A stretch of DNA of 64,000 nucleotides from Aliivibrio fischeri ATCC 7744 = JCM 18803 = DSM 507 (GTDB taxonomy: Bacteria; Pseudomonadota; Gammaproteobacteria; Enterobacterales; Vibrionaceae). The stretch is taken from the NCBI RefSeq assembly GCF_023983475.1, contig NZ_CP092713.1, forward strand, positions 310,001 to 374,000, written 5' to 3'. Below the pieces are notes generated by a model. That model was given only the letters and a program-made list of their open reading frames with translations, ran no database searches and was not told where the DNA came from. The stretch's first letter is position 1; every line of letters begins with the position of its first letter. The translations under genes were made by a program, and so were the position numbers. This document shows positions 34,742 to 42,838 of this stretch, piece by piece.

Positions 34742-35615
34742 GATAACTCCTAGCGATAAGCCACTGATTAACTATGGTAATAAAAGCCAGAATGGCCATT
34801 AATATAACGGAAATAGCGGCCGCTAAATTTGGTTCTAGGAATAAATCACCAGAAACAAGACTAGCGATACGTACAGTAATTACGTTGTAGTTACCATTGG
34901 TTAAGGCATATACACTCGCATAAGCCCCTATGGCGTTGGCGATAAGAATAATGAATGTACCTAGTAGCGCAGGGAAGAGTACTGGCAGCGCTATTTTGGT
35001 CCAGTACTGCCATGTTTTAGCGCCAAGTAATGCTGATGCCGCTTGCCAATCATCACTTAATGCATCAAAAGCGGGATAAAGTAATAACACGGCAAGTGGG
35101 ATCTGAAAGTAGATGTATAGAGAAAGCAATCCCCATTTCCCATAGAGATTAAAGTCATCTATTAATCCGTATTGTTTAAGTAATAGGGTAAATGCCCCAT
35201 TGACACCAAGAATGATAATGAAAGCAAACGCTAATGGTACACCTGAAAAGTTACTGCTCATGTTAGTGAAAGCAATAATGCCATCACGTAGCTTACTATC
35301 AATGCGACGAAGTGACGAAACCAAGAGTGTCGCAATCATTAAGCTTATTAAACTGGACCATATCGATAACCATAGACTGTTACTAAACCCTTGTAGCATA
35401 AAGCTAGAATCGAATATTTCTTGGTAGTTTTCAAATGAGTATTCATCTTCATAAATGAAACTATTGATGAATACCCAAATCATAGGCGCTAATTGAAAGA
35501 GATAAAAAAACAGCGCTAATGGAGCAAGCCAAATTGCTGGTTTCATTTTCTTTATCCAAGCAACAATCGATTTATTTGATGCGTTGCTTGGGTGAGTGAC
35601 TGCAGAACTACTCAT
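34728..35615 (-). CDS. ABC transporter permease 1
   Basis: 295 aa, six hydrophobic helices after a basic N terminus, with an EAA-type loop (QAASALLGAKTWQYWTKIAL). Its ATG overlaps the phosphodiesterase stop codon by 4 nt. Together with permease 2 it forms the heterodimeric inner-membrane channel of the importer. Confidence 0.9.
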   Translation of the reverse strand: MSSSAVTHPSNASNKSIVAWIKKMKPAIWLAPLALFFYLFQLAPMIWVFINSFIYEDEYSFENYQEIFDSSFMLQGFSNSLWLSIWSSLISLMIATLLVSSLRRIDSKLRDGIIAFTNMSSNFSGVPLAFAFIIILGVNGAFTLLLKQYGLIDDFNLYGKWGLLSLYIYFQIPLAVLLLYPAFDALSDDWQAASALLGAKTWQYWTKIALPVLFPALLGTFIILIANAIGAYASVYALTNGNYNVITVRIASLVSGDLFLEPNLAAAISVILMAILAFITIVNQWLIARSYHAKR

Positions 35616-36427
35616 AATACTAATAATTCCTGAGGATAGGTTTTGTTGTGTTTAAGGCTTAATAATTGACATAACACACCGCAAATATCCGTTTGCTTAA
35701 TCTGGATGTTATCGGATGCTTGGTGAGCAAAGCGCTCTCCAATAACAAATAAGGGGACGTCACGCTCTTCTGGTAGATTTCCACCATGTGATAGATCGTT
35801 ATTCATACCATGATCGCTGGTAATAAGGACTTGATAGCCGTCGTTTACCCAGTCATCAATGTAGTTAGATAAAATAATGTCAGCAGTGCGGGCACTATTT
35901 CGATATTGACGAGAATCCAGACCAAATTTATGTCCAACATCATCAATATTCATTGGGTGGATTAATAAAAAATCCGGTTGGTGCGTACGACGCAGGTGCT
36001 CAGCATCAAGAAATAATGCTTCATCAGGGTAGTGATCCCAATGATAGAAACAACCATGCTGAATGTTGAGTTGCTTGTTGTTGGTAAAGCGATCACGTGT
36101 CGCATGATAAGGAGCGATATTATAGAGTTCACTAACCCAATGATAAGCAGCGCCTGCCGTTGTTTTACCTTGGCTTGTCGCTAAACTGAATATGGAATCT
36201 TGGTTAGATAATCGCACAATATCATTGTTTACAATGCCACTATTTACAGGAGATATACCCGTTAATAAACACTCATATAATGGGCGAGACATTGAAGGTA
36301 ATTCGGATTGAATTTTATATAGTGTTGCTCTTTGGTGCTCAATTAACCCTGTTAAGTAGCCCATACAATCATGAGCTACTTGATAATTAAGGCCATCGAG
36401 AACAACAAGAATAGTCTTACTGCTCAT
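35612..36427 (-). CDS. Alkaline-phosphatase-superfamily phosphodiesterase/pyrophosphatase
   Basis: About 272 aa. Metal-binding motifs VVLDGLN (N-terminal Asp) and TSDHGMNNDLSHGG (Asp-His pair), with the likely nucleophile in SMSRPLYECLLTG and DDVGHKFGLDS between them, place it with type-I phosphodiesterase/nucleotide pyrophosphatase proteins and phosphonoacetate hydrolase relatives. No signal peptide, so it acts in the cytoplasm on the imported compound. The ATG at 36427 is preferred to the GTG at 36436 that directly abuts the binding-protein stop. An enzyme inserted between binding protein and permease is unusual and hints at the substrate. Confidence 0.82.
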   Translation of the reverse strand: MSSKTILVVLDGLNYQVAHDCMGYLTGLIEHQRATLYKIQSELPSMSRPLYECLLTGISPVNSGIVNNDIVRLSNQDSIFSLATSQGKTTAGAAYHWVSELYNIAPYHATRDRFTNNKQLNIQHGCFYHWDHYPDEALFLDAEHLRRTHQPDFLLIHPMNIDDVGHKFGLDSRQYRNSARTADIILSNYIDDWVNDGYQVLITSDHGMNNDLSHGGNLPEERDVPLFVIGERFAHQASDNIQIKQTDICGVLCQLLSLKHNKTYPQELLVL

Positions 36428-36436
36428 GGGATTCAC

Positions 36437-37489
36437 TTACTGCTGGTTAATTAATACGTTTTCTTGCCATTGGCGAGGTAATTTACGAGCGGATCTTTCC
36501 CACGCTTTAAAATCACTTACAGGCTGAACATTGGTGTATTGATCGTTAGGAATTAACTTATCTTGGATTGATTGTGGCAACACAACATCACTACGAATAG
36601 GGCGGGCGTAGCCTTCTGCCAAGTTAATCTGTCCTTGATCACTGAAGATGTATTCACGTGCTAATTTTGCTGAATTTGGATTTTTAGCAAATTTATTTAT
36701 GATAGTAGTATATCCAGAAATAACAGAGCCATCCTGAGGAATATTAACACTAAAGCGATCTCGCCCTAATTTGTCACGATAATTTAAAGCATTAAAGTCC
36801 CACAGTAGCGCAACTTCGACTTCCCCTTTTTCTAGATTAGCTAAACCCGGGTCGGTATAAGATAAGCGACCTTGTTTGGCTAACTCTGCAAAGAATTTAA
36901 TCGCAGGTTTTAGATTGCTTTCATCCCCACCTTTTGCAAAAGCGGCAGCTAATACGGCGTTATTTGCTTGTGCTGCCACACCAACATCACCAACGCTGAC
37001 TTTGTAGTTTCCTTGTAATAAATCATCCCAAGATGTTGGTGGATTTTTCACTAACTTATTATTTGAGATGAAAGAGATCGTGCCTGTATAAGCAAGTGCC
37101 CAGTGACCGTCTTTATCTTTCGCCCAATCAGGGATTGAATCCCAAGTGGTTGGTTTATAGGCTTGTGTAACGCCTTTTTTTACTGCAACTCGTGCAAAAG
37201 CAAAGCCAATATCACCGATATCGGCAGTGGCGTTGTTCTTTTCTGCTGCAAATTTCGCAATTTCTTGAGCTGAACTCATGTCCGTATCTTGATGCTTTAG
37301 GCCATACAATTTATTTAAATCGTTCCATGTATCTTTCCAGTTTGCCCAGCTTCCCGGCATACCAACACTGTATACTTGGCCTTCTTTTTGGGCTGCATTG
37401 ACAAGGGATTGAATGTCGGCTTCTTTTGCCATTAATGGCGTTGATAAAGTAGTAACGAGTAATGTCGCACTGGTTAGCAATGTTTTCAT
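36437..37489 (-). CDS. Periplasmic substrate-binding protein of the ABC importer
   Basis: 350 aa with signal peptide (TSATLLVTTLSTPLMA) and a family-1/6 extracellular solute-binding fold of the iron/AEP/thiamine type (DIGFAFARVAVKKGVTQAYK, then ALAYTGTISFISNNKLVKNP). It is the first gene of a six-gene operon: binding protein, phosphodiesterase, two permeases, ATPase, HAD phosphatase. Upstream is a three-repeat Pho box with a -10 (TAGGAT), so phosphate starvation should induce it. The ligand is probably a phosphonate or phosphate ester; not proven. Confidence 0.9.
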   Translation of the reverse strand: MKTLLTSATLLVTTLSTPLMAKEADIQSLVNAAQKEGQVYSVGMPGSWANWKDTWNDLNKLYGLKHQDTDMSSAQEIAKFAAEKNNATADIGDIGFAFARVAVKKGVTQAYKPTTWDSIPDWAKDKDGHWALAYTGTISFISNNKLVKNPPTSWDDLLQGNYKVSVGDVGVAAQANNAVLAAAFAKGGDESNLKPAIKFFAELAKQGRLSYTDPGLANLEKGEVEVALLWDFNALNYRDKLGRDRFSVNIPQDGSVISGYTTIINKFAKNPNSAKLAREYIFSDQGQINLAEGYARPIRSDVVLPQSIQDKLIPNDQYTNVQPVSDFKAWERSARKLPRQWQENVLINQQ

Positions 37490-37542
37490 TTGTCTCTATC
37501 CTTTTGGACTACATCAATAATTTGATTGTCATCCTAGAGAGA

Positions 37543-37575
37543 CTTTATGACGATTTTGAGGCGATTTTCTGACAG
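37543..37575 (-). promoter_or_regulatory. Pho box (three 11-nt repeats) of the ABC/phosphodiesterase operon
   Basis: Minus strand reads CTGTCAGAAAA, TCGCCTCAAAA, TCGTCATAAAG as three in-phase 11-mers matching the PhoB box pattern (CTGTCATAAA-like). Six bases further is TAGGAT, a fitting -10, about 54 nt before the start codon. The same geometry recurs before phoX. Confidence 0.75.
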
Positions 37576-37661
37576 TTTTAGTGAATTTTCATGTCATTAA
37601 TGTTTCACTGTGGTGTGAAAAAGTACTTGAGTCCTGATTTTTATGGTGATAGCTTTAAATC

Positions 37662-37721
37662 ATGATTATGAATACTCAAGTTACATTCATCTCAATTTGT
37701 TGGTGGCGTTCTATTTTATAG
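37662..37721 (+). CDS. Trp-Trp leader peptide 1 upstream of trpS
   Basis: 19-codon ORF MIMNTQVTFISICWWRSIL (ATG 37662; an in-frame ATG at 37668 gives 17 codons). Adjacent TGG TGG codons at 37701-37706, five codons before the TAG, are the hallmark of an attenuation leader that senses charged tRNA-Trp. A hairpin CGTTCTAT / ATAGAGCG (37707-37725) spans the codons after Trp-Trp. The Shine-Dalgarno is weak (GGTGA with long spacing). Confidence 0.72.
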   Translation: MIMNTQVTFISICWWRSIL

Positions 37722-37757
37722 AGCGGCGCTGAATCATATCTATATGTAAATATTCAA

Positions 37758-37809
37758 AGCCGTCGGAAGACTGCTTATGAATACTCGCAATATTTGTCTC
37801 CGATGGTTT
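37758..37809 (+). promoter_or_regulatory. Pairing segments in the trpS leader RNA
   Basis: AAGCCGTCGG (37757-37766 region) can pair with CCGATGGTTT (37800-37809) with two G-U pairs, and GAAGAC with GTCTCC nearby, forming a hairpin that encloses the start of leader 2. No T run follows, so control may act on translation rather than by classical termination. Inferred from visible complementarity only. Confidence 0.45.
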
Positions 37810-37833
37810 AATTATCTAGAGGCAATATCATGA
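37777..37833 (+). CDS. Leader peptide 2 with a Trp codon, overlapping the trpS start
   Basis: 18-codon ORF MNTRNICLRWFNYLEAIS with GGAAG 7 nt before its ATG. Its TGA (37831-37833) overlaps the trpS ATG (37830-37832), so translation is coupled. It begins with the same 12 nt (TTATGAATACTC) as leader 1 and also contains a Trp codon after an Ile-Cys pair. Ribosome stalling at Trp codon 10 would affect access to the trpS ribosome binding site (AGAGGC). Confidence 0.6.
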   Translation: MNTRNICLRWFNYLEAIS

Positions 37834-38861
37834 AAAATAAAAACATTACGTATAAATCAAACCAAAAAGAAAAAATCTTAACTGGTGATAGAGCGACAGG
37901 TCAGCTGCATTTAGGGCACTTTGTAGGCTCTTTGCAACAACGAGTTCAATTGCAAAATCAGTATGAGCAAACGATCTTAGTCGCTGATTTACAAGGCTTA
38001 ACAGATAATGGTCATAATCCTCATAAGGTATCATCTAATATACTGAATGTGGTGGCTGATTATCTTGCTGTTGGTATCGATCCTTTAAAAACGACGATTT
38101 GTTTGCAATCAGCGATACCTGCGTTATCTGAACTTACAATGTATTATTCAAACTTAGTTTCGGTTGCTCGTTTACAAAGAAATCCAACGGTTAAAAATGA
38201 GATTGCAAATAAATCATTTGGTTCTTCTATTCCAACGGGTTTTCTTACTTATCCAATTAGCCAAGCAGCAGATATTACGGCATTTAGAGCAACATTAGTT
38301 CCTGTCGGTGATGATCAATTACCGATGATAGAGCAAACGAATGAAATAGTGAGAAAGTTGAATCATATTGCTCAAGAGGAAATTCTTGTTGAATGCCGTC
38401 CGTTATTAAGTAAGATGCCGCGTTTGCCTAGTGTTGACGGTAAGTCTAAAATGTCAAAATCCATGGGTAACTGTATTCTTTTAAATTCTAGTGAAAAAGA
38501 TATTTCTAAAGCGGTAAAAGCAATGTATACCGACCCAACTCATTTACGTGTGGAAGATCCGGGTCAAGTAGAAGGCAATGTGGTATTTACTTATTTGGAT
38601 GCCTTTCATCCTGATATTGCTTATGTCAATGAACTTAAAAATAAATACCAAAATGGTGGTTTAGGTGATGGCATGACTAAAAAAATCTTAGAAGAGTGCT
38701 TGCAAGAGATATTAAAACCGATTCGAGAACGTAGAGAAATGTATATTTCAGATAAAGCGCAACTTATTGATATTCTGAAACAAGGCAGTGAGAAATCTCA
38801 AGAAGAGTCGAATCAAGTTTTACATAATGTGAAAAAAGCCTTCGGCTTAACGTTGTTTTAA
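37830..38861 (+). CDS. trpS: Tryptophanyl-tRNA synthetase
   Basis: Class-I synthetase of 343 aa, normal length, that charges tRNA-Trp. HIGH-type motif HLGH at 27-30 within TGDRATGQLHLGHFVGS and KMSKS at 207-211 are intact; PVGDDQLPMIEQTNEI is the conserved central part. It differs from the housekeeping E. coli-type TrpRS opening, so it is probably the second, Bacillus-like TrpRS that many vibrios carry (inference). Trp-codon leaders upstream indicate induction when charged tRNA-Trp falls. Confidence 0.93.
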   Translation: MKNKNITYKSNQKEKILTGDRATGQLHLGHFVGSLQQRVQLQNQYEQTILVADLQGLTDNGHNPHKVSSNILNVVADYLAVGIDPLKTTICLQSAIPALSELTMYYSNLVSVARLQRNPTVKNEIANKSFGSSIPTGFLTYPISQAADITAFRATLVPVGDDQLPMIEQTNEIVRKLNHIAQEEILVECRPLLSKMPRLPSVDGKSKMSKSMGNCILLNSSEKDISKAVKAMYTDPTHLRVEDPGQVEGNVVFTYLDAFHPDIAYVNELKNKYQNGGLGDGMTKKILEECLQEILKPIRERREMYISDKAQLIDILKQGSEKSQEESNQVLHNVKKAFGLTLF

Positions 38862-38897
38862 TATTTCGGGCTTATGAAGATAGAGCAGGGGTAAATA

Positions 38898-39800
38898 TTA
38901 GTCCTGCTCTTTTATTTTTCGTTGTAGCCAACGAGTAAATGCTTGATATTTAGGGCGGTGTTCATGGCCTTTTGGGCAAATCAAATTGTAACTAAGATTA
39001 GAGGATATTGATTCAAAAGGAGTTATTAATTCGCCACTTTCTAAGTATGTACTTATGAGATTGGTACGAGCAATGCCAATACCCATTCCATTTCTTACTG
39101 CAGATATCGCCATTTCTGAATGGTTAAAGACATAGTTTTTCGTTTGTGTTGGAGTTGGTTTATTTGTCATAGATAGCCAGTATATCCATTCAAAATCTGT
39201 GCGTATAGAATCTAATGATTCAGTACAATGAATTAGACAAGCATTATTTATATTAAAAGGATGCTGGGTGAATTTTTGGGCGTAATGAGGCGTACAAATA
39301 GGTGTGAGGTATTCATCAAAAAGTTTTTCGCAATGAAGATCTGGGTGCTGTCCATTACTGTAATAAATGGCGAGATCAACAGGTTCATGTTTGAAATCTA
39401 ATGGGCTTGCTTTTACTCGAATCTTTAGATTTAGGTTAGGGTATAGTGCTTGAAATTCAGGCAGTCTAGGCATTAACCATGATTGCGCAAAAGTAGGAGC
39501 AACGCCTATGTAAAGCTCTCCACTGAGCTCATTAAATTGAATGTCTTCGATTTCAGAAAAAATAGTTTCAAGAGAAGAGTCTAATACATCCCATAAACGT
39601 TTTCCTTCTTCAGTGAGCTCTAACTTTCGAGTTAATCGAATGAATAAGGTAAATCCTAATTGGAGTTCCAGTTGTTTAATGCGCTGGCTTATTGCTCCTT
39701 GAGTTAAAAAAAGTTCTTCTCCTGCAATCGTAAAACTTAAGCTTTTTGCTGCAATATTGAATGTATATAAATTTGCTAGTAACGATTGTTTATTATTCAT
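38898..39800 (-). CDS. LysR-family transcriptional regulator (GcvA-like)
   Basis: 300 aa; HTH SLSFTIAGEELFLTQGAISQ (about 17-36) and the subgroup block RIKQLELQLGFTLFIRLTRK. The effector domain follows from about residue 90. Divergent from the GH4 glycosidase gene with 121 nt between, which contains a TAGTTAA ... TTAACTA inverted repeat (39865-39895) as a possible operator. Confidence 0.88.
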   Translation of the reverse strand: MNNKQSLLANLYTFNIAAKSLSFTIAGEELFLTQGAISQRIKQLELQLGFTLFIRLTRKLELTEEGKRLWDVLDSSLETIFSEIEDIQFNELSGELYIGVAPTFAQSWLMPRLPEFQALYPNLNLKIRVKASPLDFKHEPVDLAIYYSNGQHPDLHCEKLFDEYLTPICTPHYAQKFTQHPFNINNACLIHCTESLDSIRTDFEWIYWLSMTNKPTPTQTKNYVFNHSEMAISAVRNGMGIGIARTNLISTYLESGELITPFESISSNLSYNLICPKGHEHRPKYQAFTRWLQRKIKEQD

Positions 39801-39921
39801 GGAGTTCTTCTTTTATATCTATACATTAGTTTTACTAATTCATAAGTATTTTTATATGGTTTGTTAGTTAAGTCAACTTTACGTTTAATTAACTAGTCTA
39901 ATTTATATTGAGGGAATCAGA

Positions 39922-41244
39922 ATGAAAAAATCTTTAAAAATTGCTGTGATCGGTGGTGGTTCAAGCTATACGCCAGAGTTAATTGAAGGGCTATTAAAGC
40001 GAAAGCATGAATTACCATTAAGTGAGTTATGGCTGGTTGATATTGAAGACGGAAAAGATAAGGTAGAAATTATTGCGGGTTTGGCTCGTCGTATGATTAA
40101 ACGTGAAAATTTGGATATAAAGGTAAAAGTAACGCTAAACCGTCGTGAAGCATTAGAAGGGTCTGACTTTATCTGTTCTCAATTTAGAGCGGGTTGTTTA
40201 GAAGGCCGAATTCGAGATGAACGTATTTCATTAAAATATGGAATGATAGGACAGGAAACAAATGGCCTTGGTGGTTTTGCAAATGCGTGTCGAACTATCC
40301 CAATCACGCTTGATATTTGTAAAGATATTGAAGAATTATGTCCTGATGCATGGTTACTTAATTTTACTAATCCATCGGGTATGGTGACTGAAGCTGTTTT
40401 AAAACACACTAAAGTAAAAACTGTCGGTTTATGTAATGTTCCTGTAATTATGCAAAAGGGTGTTGCAGAAATACTAAGTGCTAAAGAAGAAGATGTAATT
40501 ATGCAAGTTGCGGGGTTAAACCATTTTATTTGGGCTCGTCAGATTTTACATGAAGGTCAAGATAAACTTGCGTATATCGTTAATGAGATTATTGCGGGTA
40601 ATGATAAATTAGTTCCTAAGAATATTCCCCCTTTTGCATGGTCGAAAGAGCTACTATCTAAAATGGGTATGATCCCGTGTGCTTACCTACGTTATTACTA
40701 TATGAGTGATGACATTATGCAACAAGAAATAAAGGAAGCTGATGGAGAAGGAACTCGTGGCGAAGTCGTTAAAGAGATGGAAGATCGTTTGTTTGATATT
40801 TATCGTAATCCAGATCTGAATGAGAAACCAAAAGAGTTAGAAAAGCGTGGTGGTCAGTATTACTCAGAAGCCGCTTGTGAGTTAATGAGTTCTATCTATA
40901 ACGATAAACGAACTATTATGCATGTAAATACACGTAATAATGGAACAATTGCAGGTTTACCTGATGACTGTACGGTTGAGGTGAGCTCTATGATTACTAA
41001 AAATGGTCCTTTGCCATTAAATGTTTCCCCATTCCCGACGGATACACTTCGTCTTATTCAATTGATGAAAGAATTTGAAACGTTAACAGTTGAAGCTGCA
41101 ATCACTGGAGATTTAAATTTTGCTAAACGAGCACTGATTTTGAACCCATTAGTAAACACTGGCACTATTTTAGACAAAGCATTAGAAGAAACGGTGAGAG
41201 AAAATTTAGATTACATGCCACAGTTTCGTCATTTAGTAGAGTGA
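39922..41244 (+). CDS. Glycoside hydrolase family 4 enzyme (6-phospho-beta-glucosidase-like)
   Basis: 440 aa. NAD-binding loop IAVIGGGSSYTPELIEGLL (8-26), GMIGQETNGLGGFANACR, LLNFTNPSG and the metal-site cysteine segment VGLCNVPVIMQ are GH4 hallmarks; these enzymes need NAD+ and Mn2+ and hydrolyse 6-phospho sugars. GQETNG and NVP patterns favour 6-phospho-beta-glucosidase over alpha-galactosidase types. No PTS permease is nearby, so its substrate must be supplied from elsewhere. Probably regulated by the divergent LysR protein. Confidence 0.9.
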   Translation: MKKSLKIAVIGGGSSYTPELIEGLLKRKHELPLSELWLVDIEDGKDKVEIIAGLARRMIKRENLDIKVKVTLNRREALEGSDFICSQFRAGCLEGRIRDERISLKYGMIGQETNGLGGFANACRTIPITLDICKDIEELCPDAWLLNFTNPSGMVTEAVLKHTKVKTVGLCNVPVIMQKGVAEILSAKEEDVIMQVAGLNHFIWARQILHEGQDKLAYIVNEIIAGNDKLVPKNIPPFAWSKELLSKMGMIPCAYLRYYYMSDDIMQQEIKEADGEGTRGEVVKEMEDRLFDIYRNPDLNEKPKELEKRGGQYYSEAACELMSSIYNDKRTIMHVNTRNNGTIAGLPDDCTVEVSSMITKNGPLPLNVSPFPTDTLRLIQLMKEFETLTVEAAITGDLNFAKRALILNPLVNTGTILDKALEETVRENLDYMPQFRHLVE

Positions 41245-41475
41245 TTTCAATCAGTTGTTTCTTTTCTTAGTTAAAAAGCAATGGAATACAGTTTAGTGAT
41301 GAGAGTCGATAAACTGTTAAATAGATCATGAAATATAAGTAAAAACACGCGGTACGTTTAAATATTCGTGATCTTGATCCTCGCAATGTGAGCAACTCTT
41401 CGATAGATTCAAAGGGTAAGGAAATTCATGAAGTTGCTCATTGACGAGTAAATGAATGTTAGAAGGAAGTCTCTT

Positions 41476-41562
41476 ATGAAAAGAACAAGAAAAGCCCAAT
41501 TGCAACGTGCGCGAATTCAATACTGGAAAGACACTGCAAAAGATGTGGCTAAAAAGTGGTAA
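41476..41562 (+). CDS. 28-aa basic small protein
   Basis: ORF encoding MKRTRKAQLQRARIQYWKDT followed by AKDVAKKW. It has an excellent ribosome binding site (AGAAGGAAG, 6 nt before ATG) and is followed within 6 nt by a strong terminator, so it has the layout of a complete small gene. The sequence is highly basic with Trp at the C terminus and helix-forming spacing. No family recognised; RNA binding would fit its charge but is a guess. Confidence 0.6.
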   Translation: MKRTRKAQLQRARIQYWKDTAKDVAKKW

Positions 41563-41567
41563 AAAAT

Positions 41568-41596
41568 AAAACTCCTGATAATCAGGAGTTTTTTGG
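41568..41596 (+). terminator. Terminator between the small ORF and the convergent LysR gene
   Basis: 11-bp stem AAAACTCCTGA / TCAGGAGTTTT with a TAA loop and further T; likely bidirectional. Confidence 0.88.
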
Positions 41597-41606
41597 TTTT
41601 AGGGCT

Positions 41607-42497
41607 TTAAGAAAGTAATACTTGTTTGATTCTCTCTATTAACGTTTGATACCGTTTTGGTAAGTCTCTGTTTCGTTTGTGAACTAAAAACAGACGCTCC
41701 ATAACCAATTGGGTTGGCTCGTGAATATACAGCTCTTGTTTATCGGGGAAGGCGTCGATGGCACTTTGTGGCAATACAGTAAAGCCAATACCTTGAGCAA
41801 CAGGCAATAAAATTTGGCTTAATTGATTGATGTAACTGGCCACTGGAAACTCATTTGCATTACCACTTTCTAATTCGTGATCCTTACAGTTATCAAAATA
41901 CAGTGATAAATAGTGCTCTGCATCCGGATGTTTTATTAACCCGCATTGCATTAAGGTTTCAAGAGTGATCGGGGTGTTTTGATAATGTTTTGGTAATACT
42001 AGACAAAGAGGCTCTTCAGTTAGTTCTTCACTACTAAATAAGCTTGGTGTTGGGTTATGAGTAACAATACCAATATCAATGGATCCTCGTTGAATATCGT
42101 CCAAAATCTTATGATTTGGTGCAGCCTCTAGAGAGGTCGTCAGATTTGGATGTGCTTTTTGTAAGTTGATGCATTCAGGATAAAGAGATAGCGCTAATGC
42201 ACCTGAGCAAGATAATTTACATAGCCCTTTATATGGGTCATCAAAACTTAATGCTTCAATGAGTTGGGCTTCATTTTGCTTTTGTCTATTGGCATATTCA
42301 TAAACAAGACGGCCTTGTTCAGTAAGTTCGACACTTTTCCCCTCACGTTTTAATAAGTCATACCCACAAGCTTGTTCTAATTTTTTTATGTGTTGACTGA
42401 CACCCGGTTGTGTCATAAAAAGCTTTTCTGCCGTTTGAGTAAAATGCCCGACATTAACTAAAGTGCAAAAGGTATTAAGCCATAAAGGGTTAAGCAT
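41607..42497 (-). CDS. LysR-family transcriptional regulator
   Basis: 296 aa; N-terminal HTH GHFTQTAEKLFMTQPGVSQH (about 17-36) and the QHIKKLEQACGYDLLKREGK stretch are classical. The next gene, divergent by 141 nt, is the small zinc-ribbon protein, a possible target. Effector unknown. Confidence 0.88.
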   Translation of the reverse strand: MLNPLWLNTFCTLVNVGHFTQTAEKLFMTQPGVSQHIKKLEQACGYDLLKREGKSVELTEQGRLVYEYANRQKQNEAQLIEALSFDDPYKGLCKLSCSGALALSLYPECINLQKAHPNLTTSLEAAPNHKILDDIQRGSIDIGIVTHNPTPSLFSSEELTEEPLCLVLPKHYQNTPITLETLMQCGLIKHPDAEHYLSLYFDNCKDHELESGNANEFPVASYINQLSQILLPVAQGIGFTVLPQSAIDAFPDKQELYIHEPTQLVMERLFLVHKRNRDLPKRYQTLIERIKQVLLS

Positions 42498-42638
42498 AAA
42501 TCACCATGTCATTACCGTATTGTTGATTATCAATATAACAAAATATTATGATGATAAATATAACTGATAAATTTATGTTTTTATCCGAGTAATGTATTTA
42601 GATAAATATGATATTAAAAAGTTTAATGAGGAAGTAAA

Positions 42639-42809
42639 GTGGATTGTCCTAGTTGTGAAGAACATATTGGTTGGGATTGGGTTGAAGATGAAGAGATTGA
42701 ACCGAATGAAGTGTTTGAATGCCCTGAGTGTGAAGAGTCACTGCGTTATTTTATTGATGAAGGCACTTATTTAGGTCCTCAGCATAAAACAGTTGAAGTG
42801 ATGAGCTAA
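42639..42809 (+). CDS. 56-aa zinc-ribbon protein (GTG start)
   Basis: Starts with GTG, preceded by GAGGAAG with 4-nt spacing. The translation opens DCPSCEEHIGWDW after the initiator, and later has FECPECEESLRYF: two CPxC knuckles 25 residues apart, as in small zinc ribbons. Very acidic (EDEEIEPNE). Short length and GTG start make it easy to miss. Possible roles are protein or nucleic-acid contact; function unknown. Convergent with the chemoreceptor gene (30 nt away). Confidence 0.7.
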   Translation: MDCPSCEEHIGWDWVEDEEIEPNEVFECPECEESLRYFIDEGTYLGPQHKTVEVMS

Positions 42810-42838
42810 CTCACCACTTTTATTATATTGCTGTCAGT

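Noticed and set aside
37620-37660. Promoter for the trpS leader (TTGAGT ... TAGCTT)
   Set aside because: The spacing is acceptable but the start site would fall almost on the leader ATG, leaving no room for a ribosome binding site; several alternatives exist.
41328-41451. Plus-strand frame MKYK-stop followed by KHAVRLNIRDLDPRN-like codons
   Set aside because: An in-frame TAA at codon 5 and no ribosome binding site; could be a remnant but there is no homologue to support it.
41326-41520. 64-aa minus-strand ORF
   Set aside because: Antisense to the better supported 28-aa ORF with its RBS; no RBS of its own.
42592-42774. 60-aa ORF overlapping the zinc-ribbon gene
   Set aside because: Wrong frame; the GTG-started frame has the CPxC motifs and the Shine-Dalgarno.
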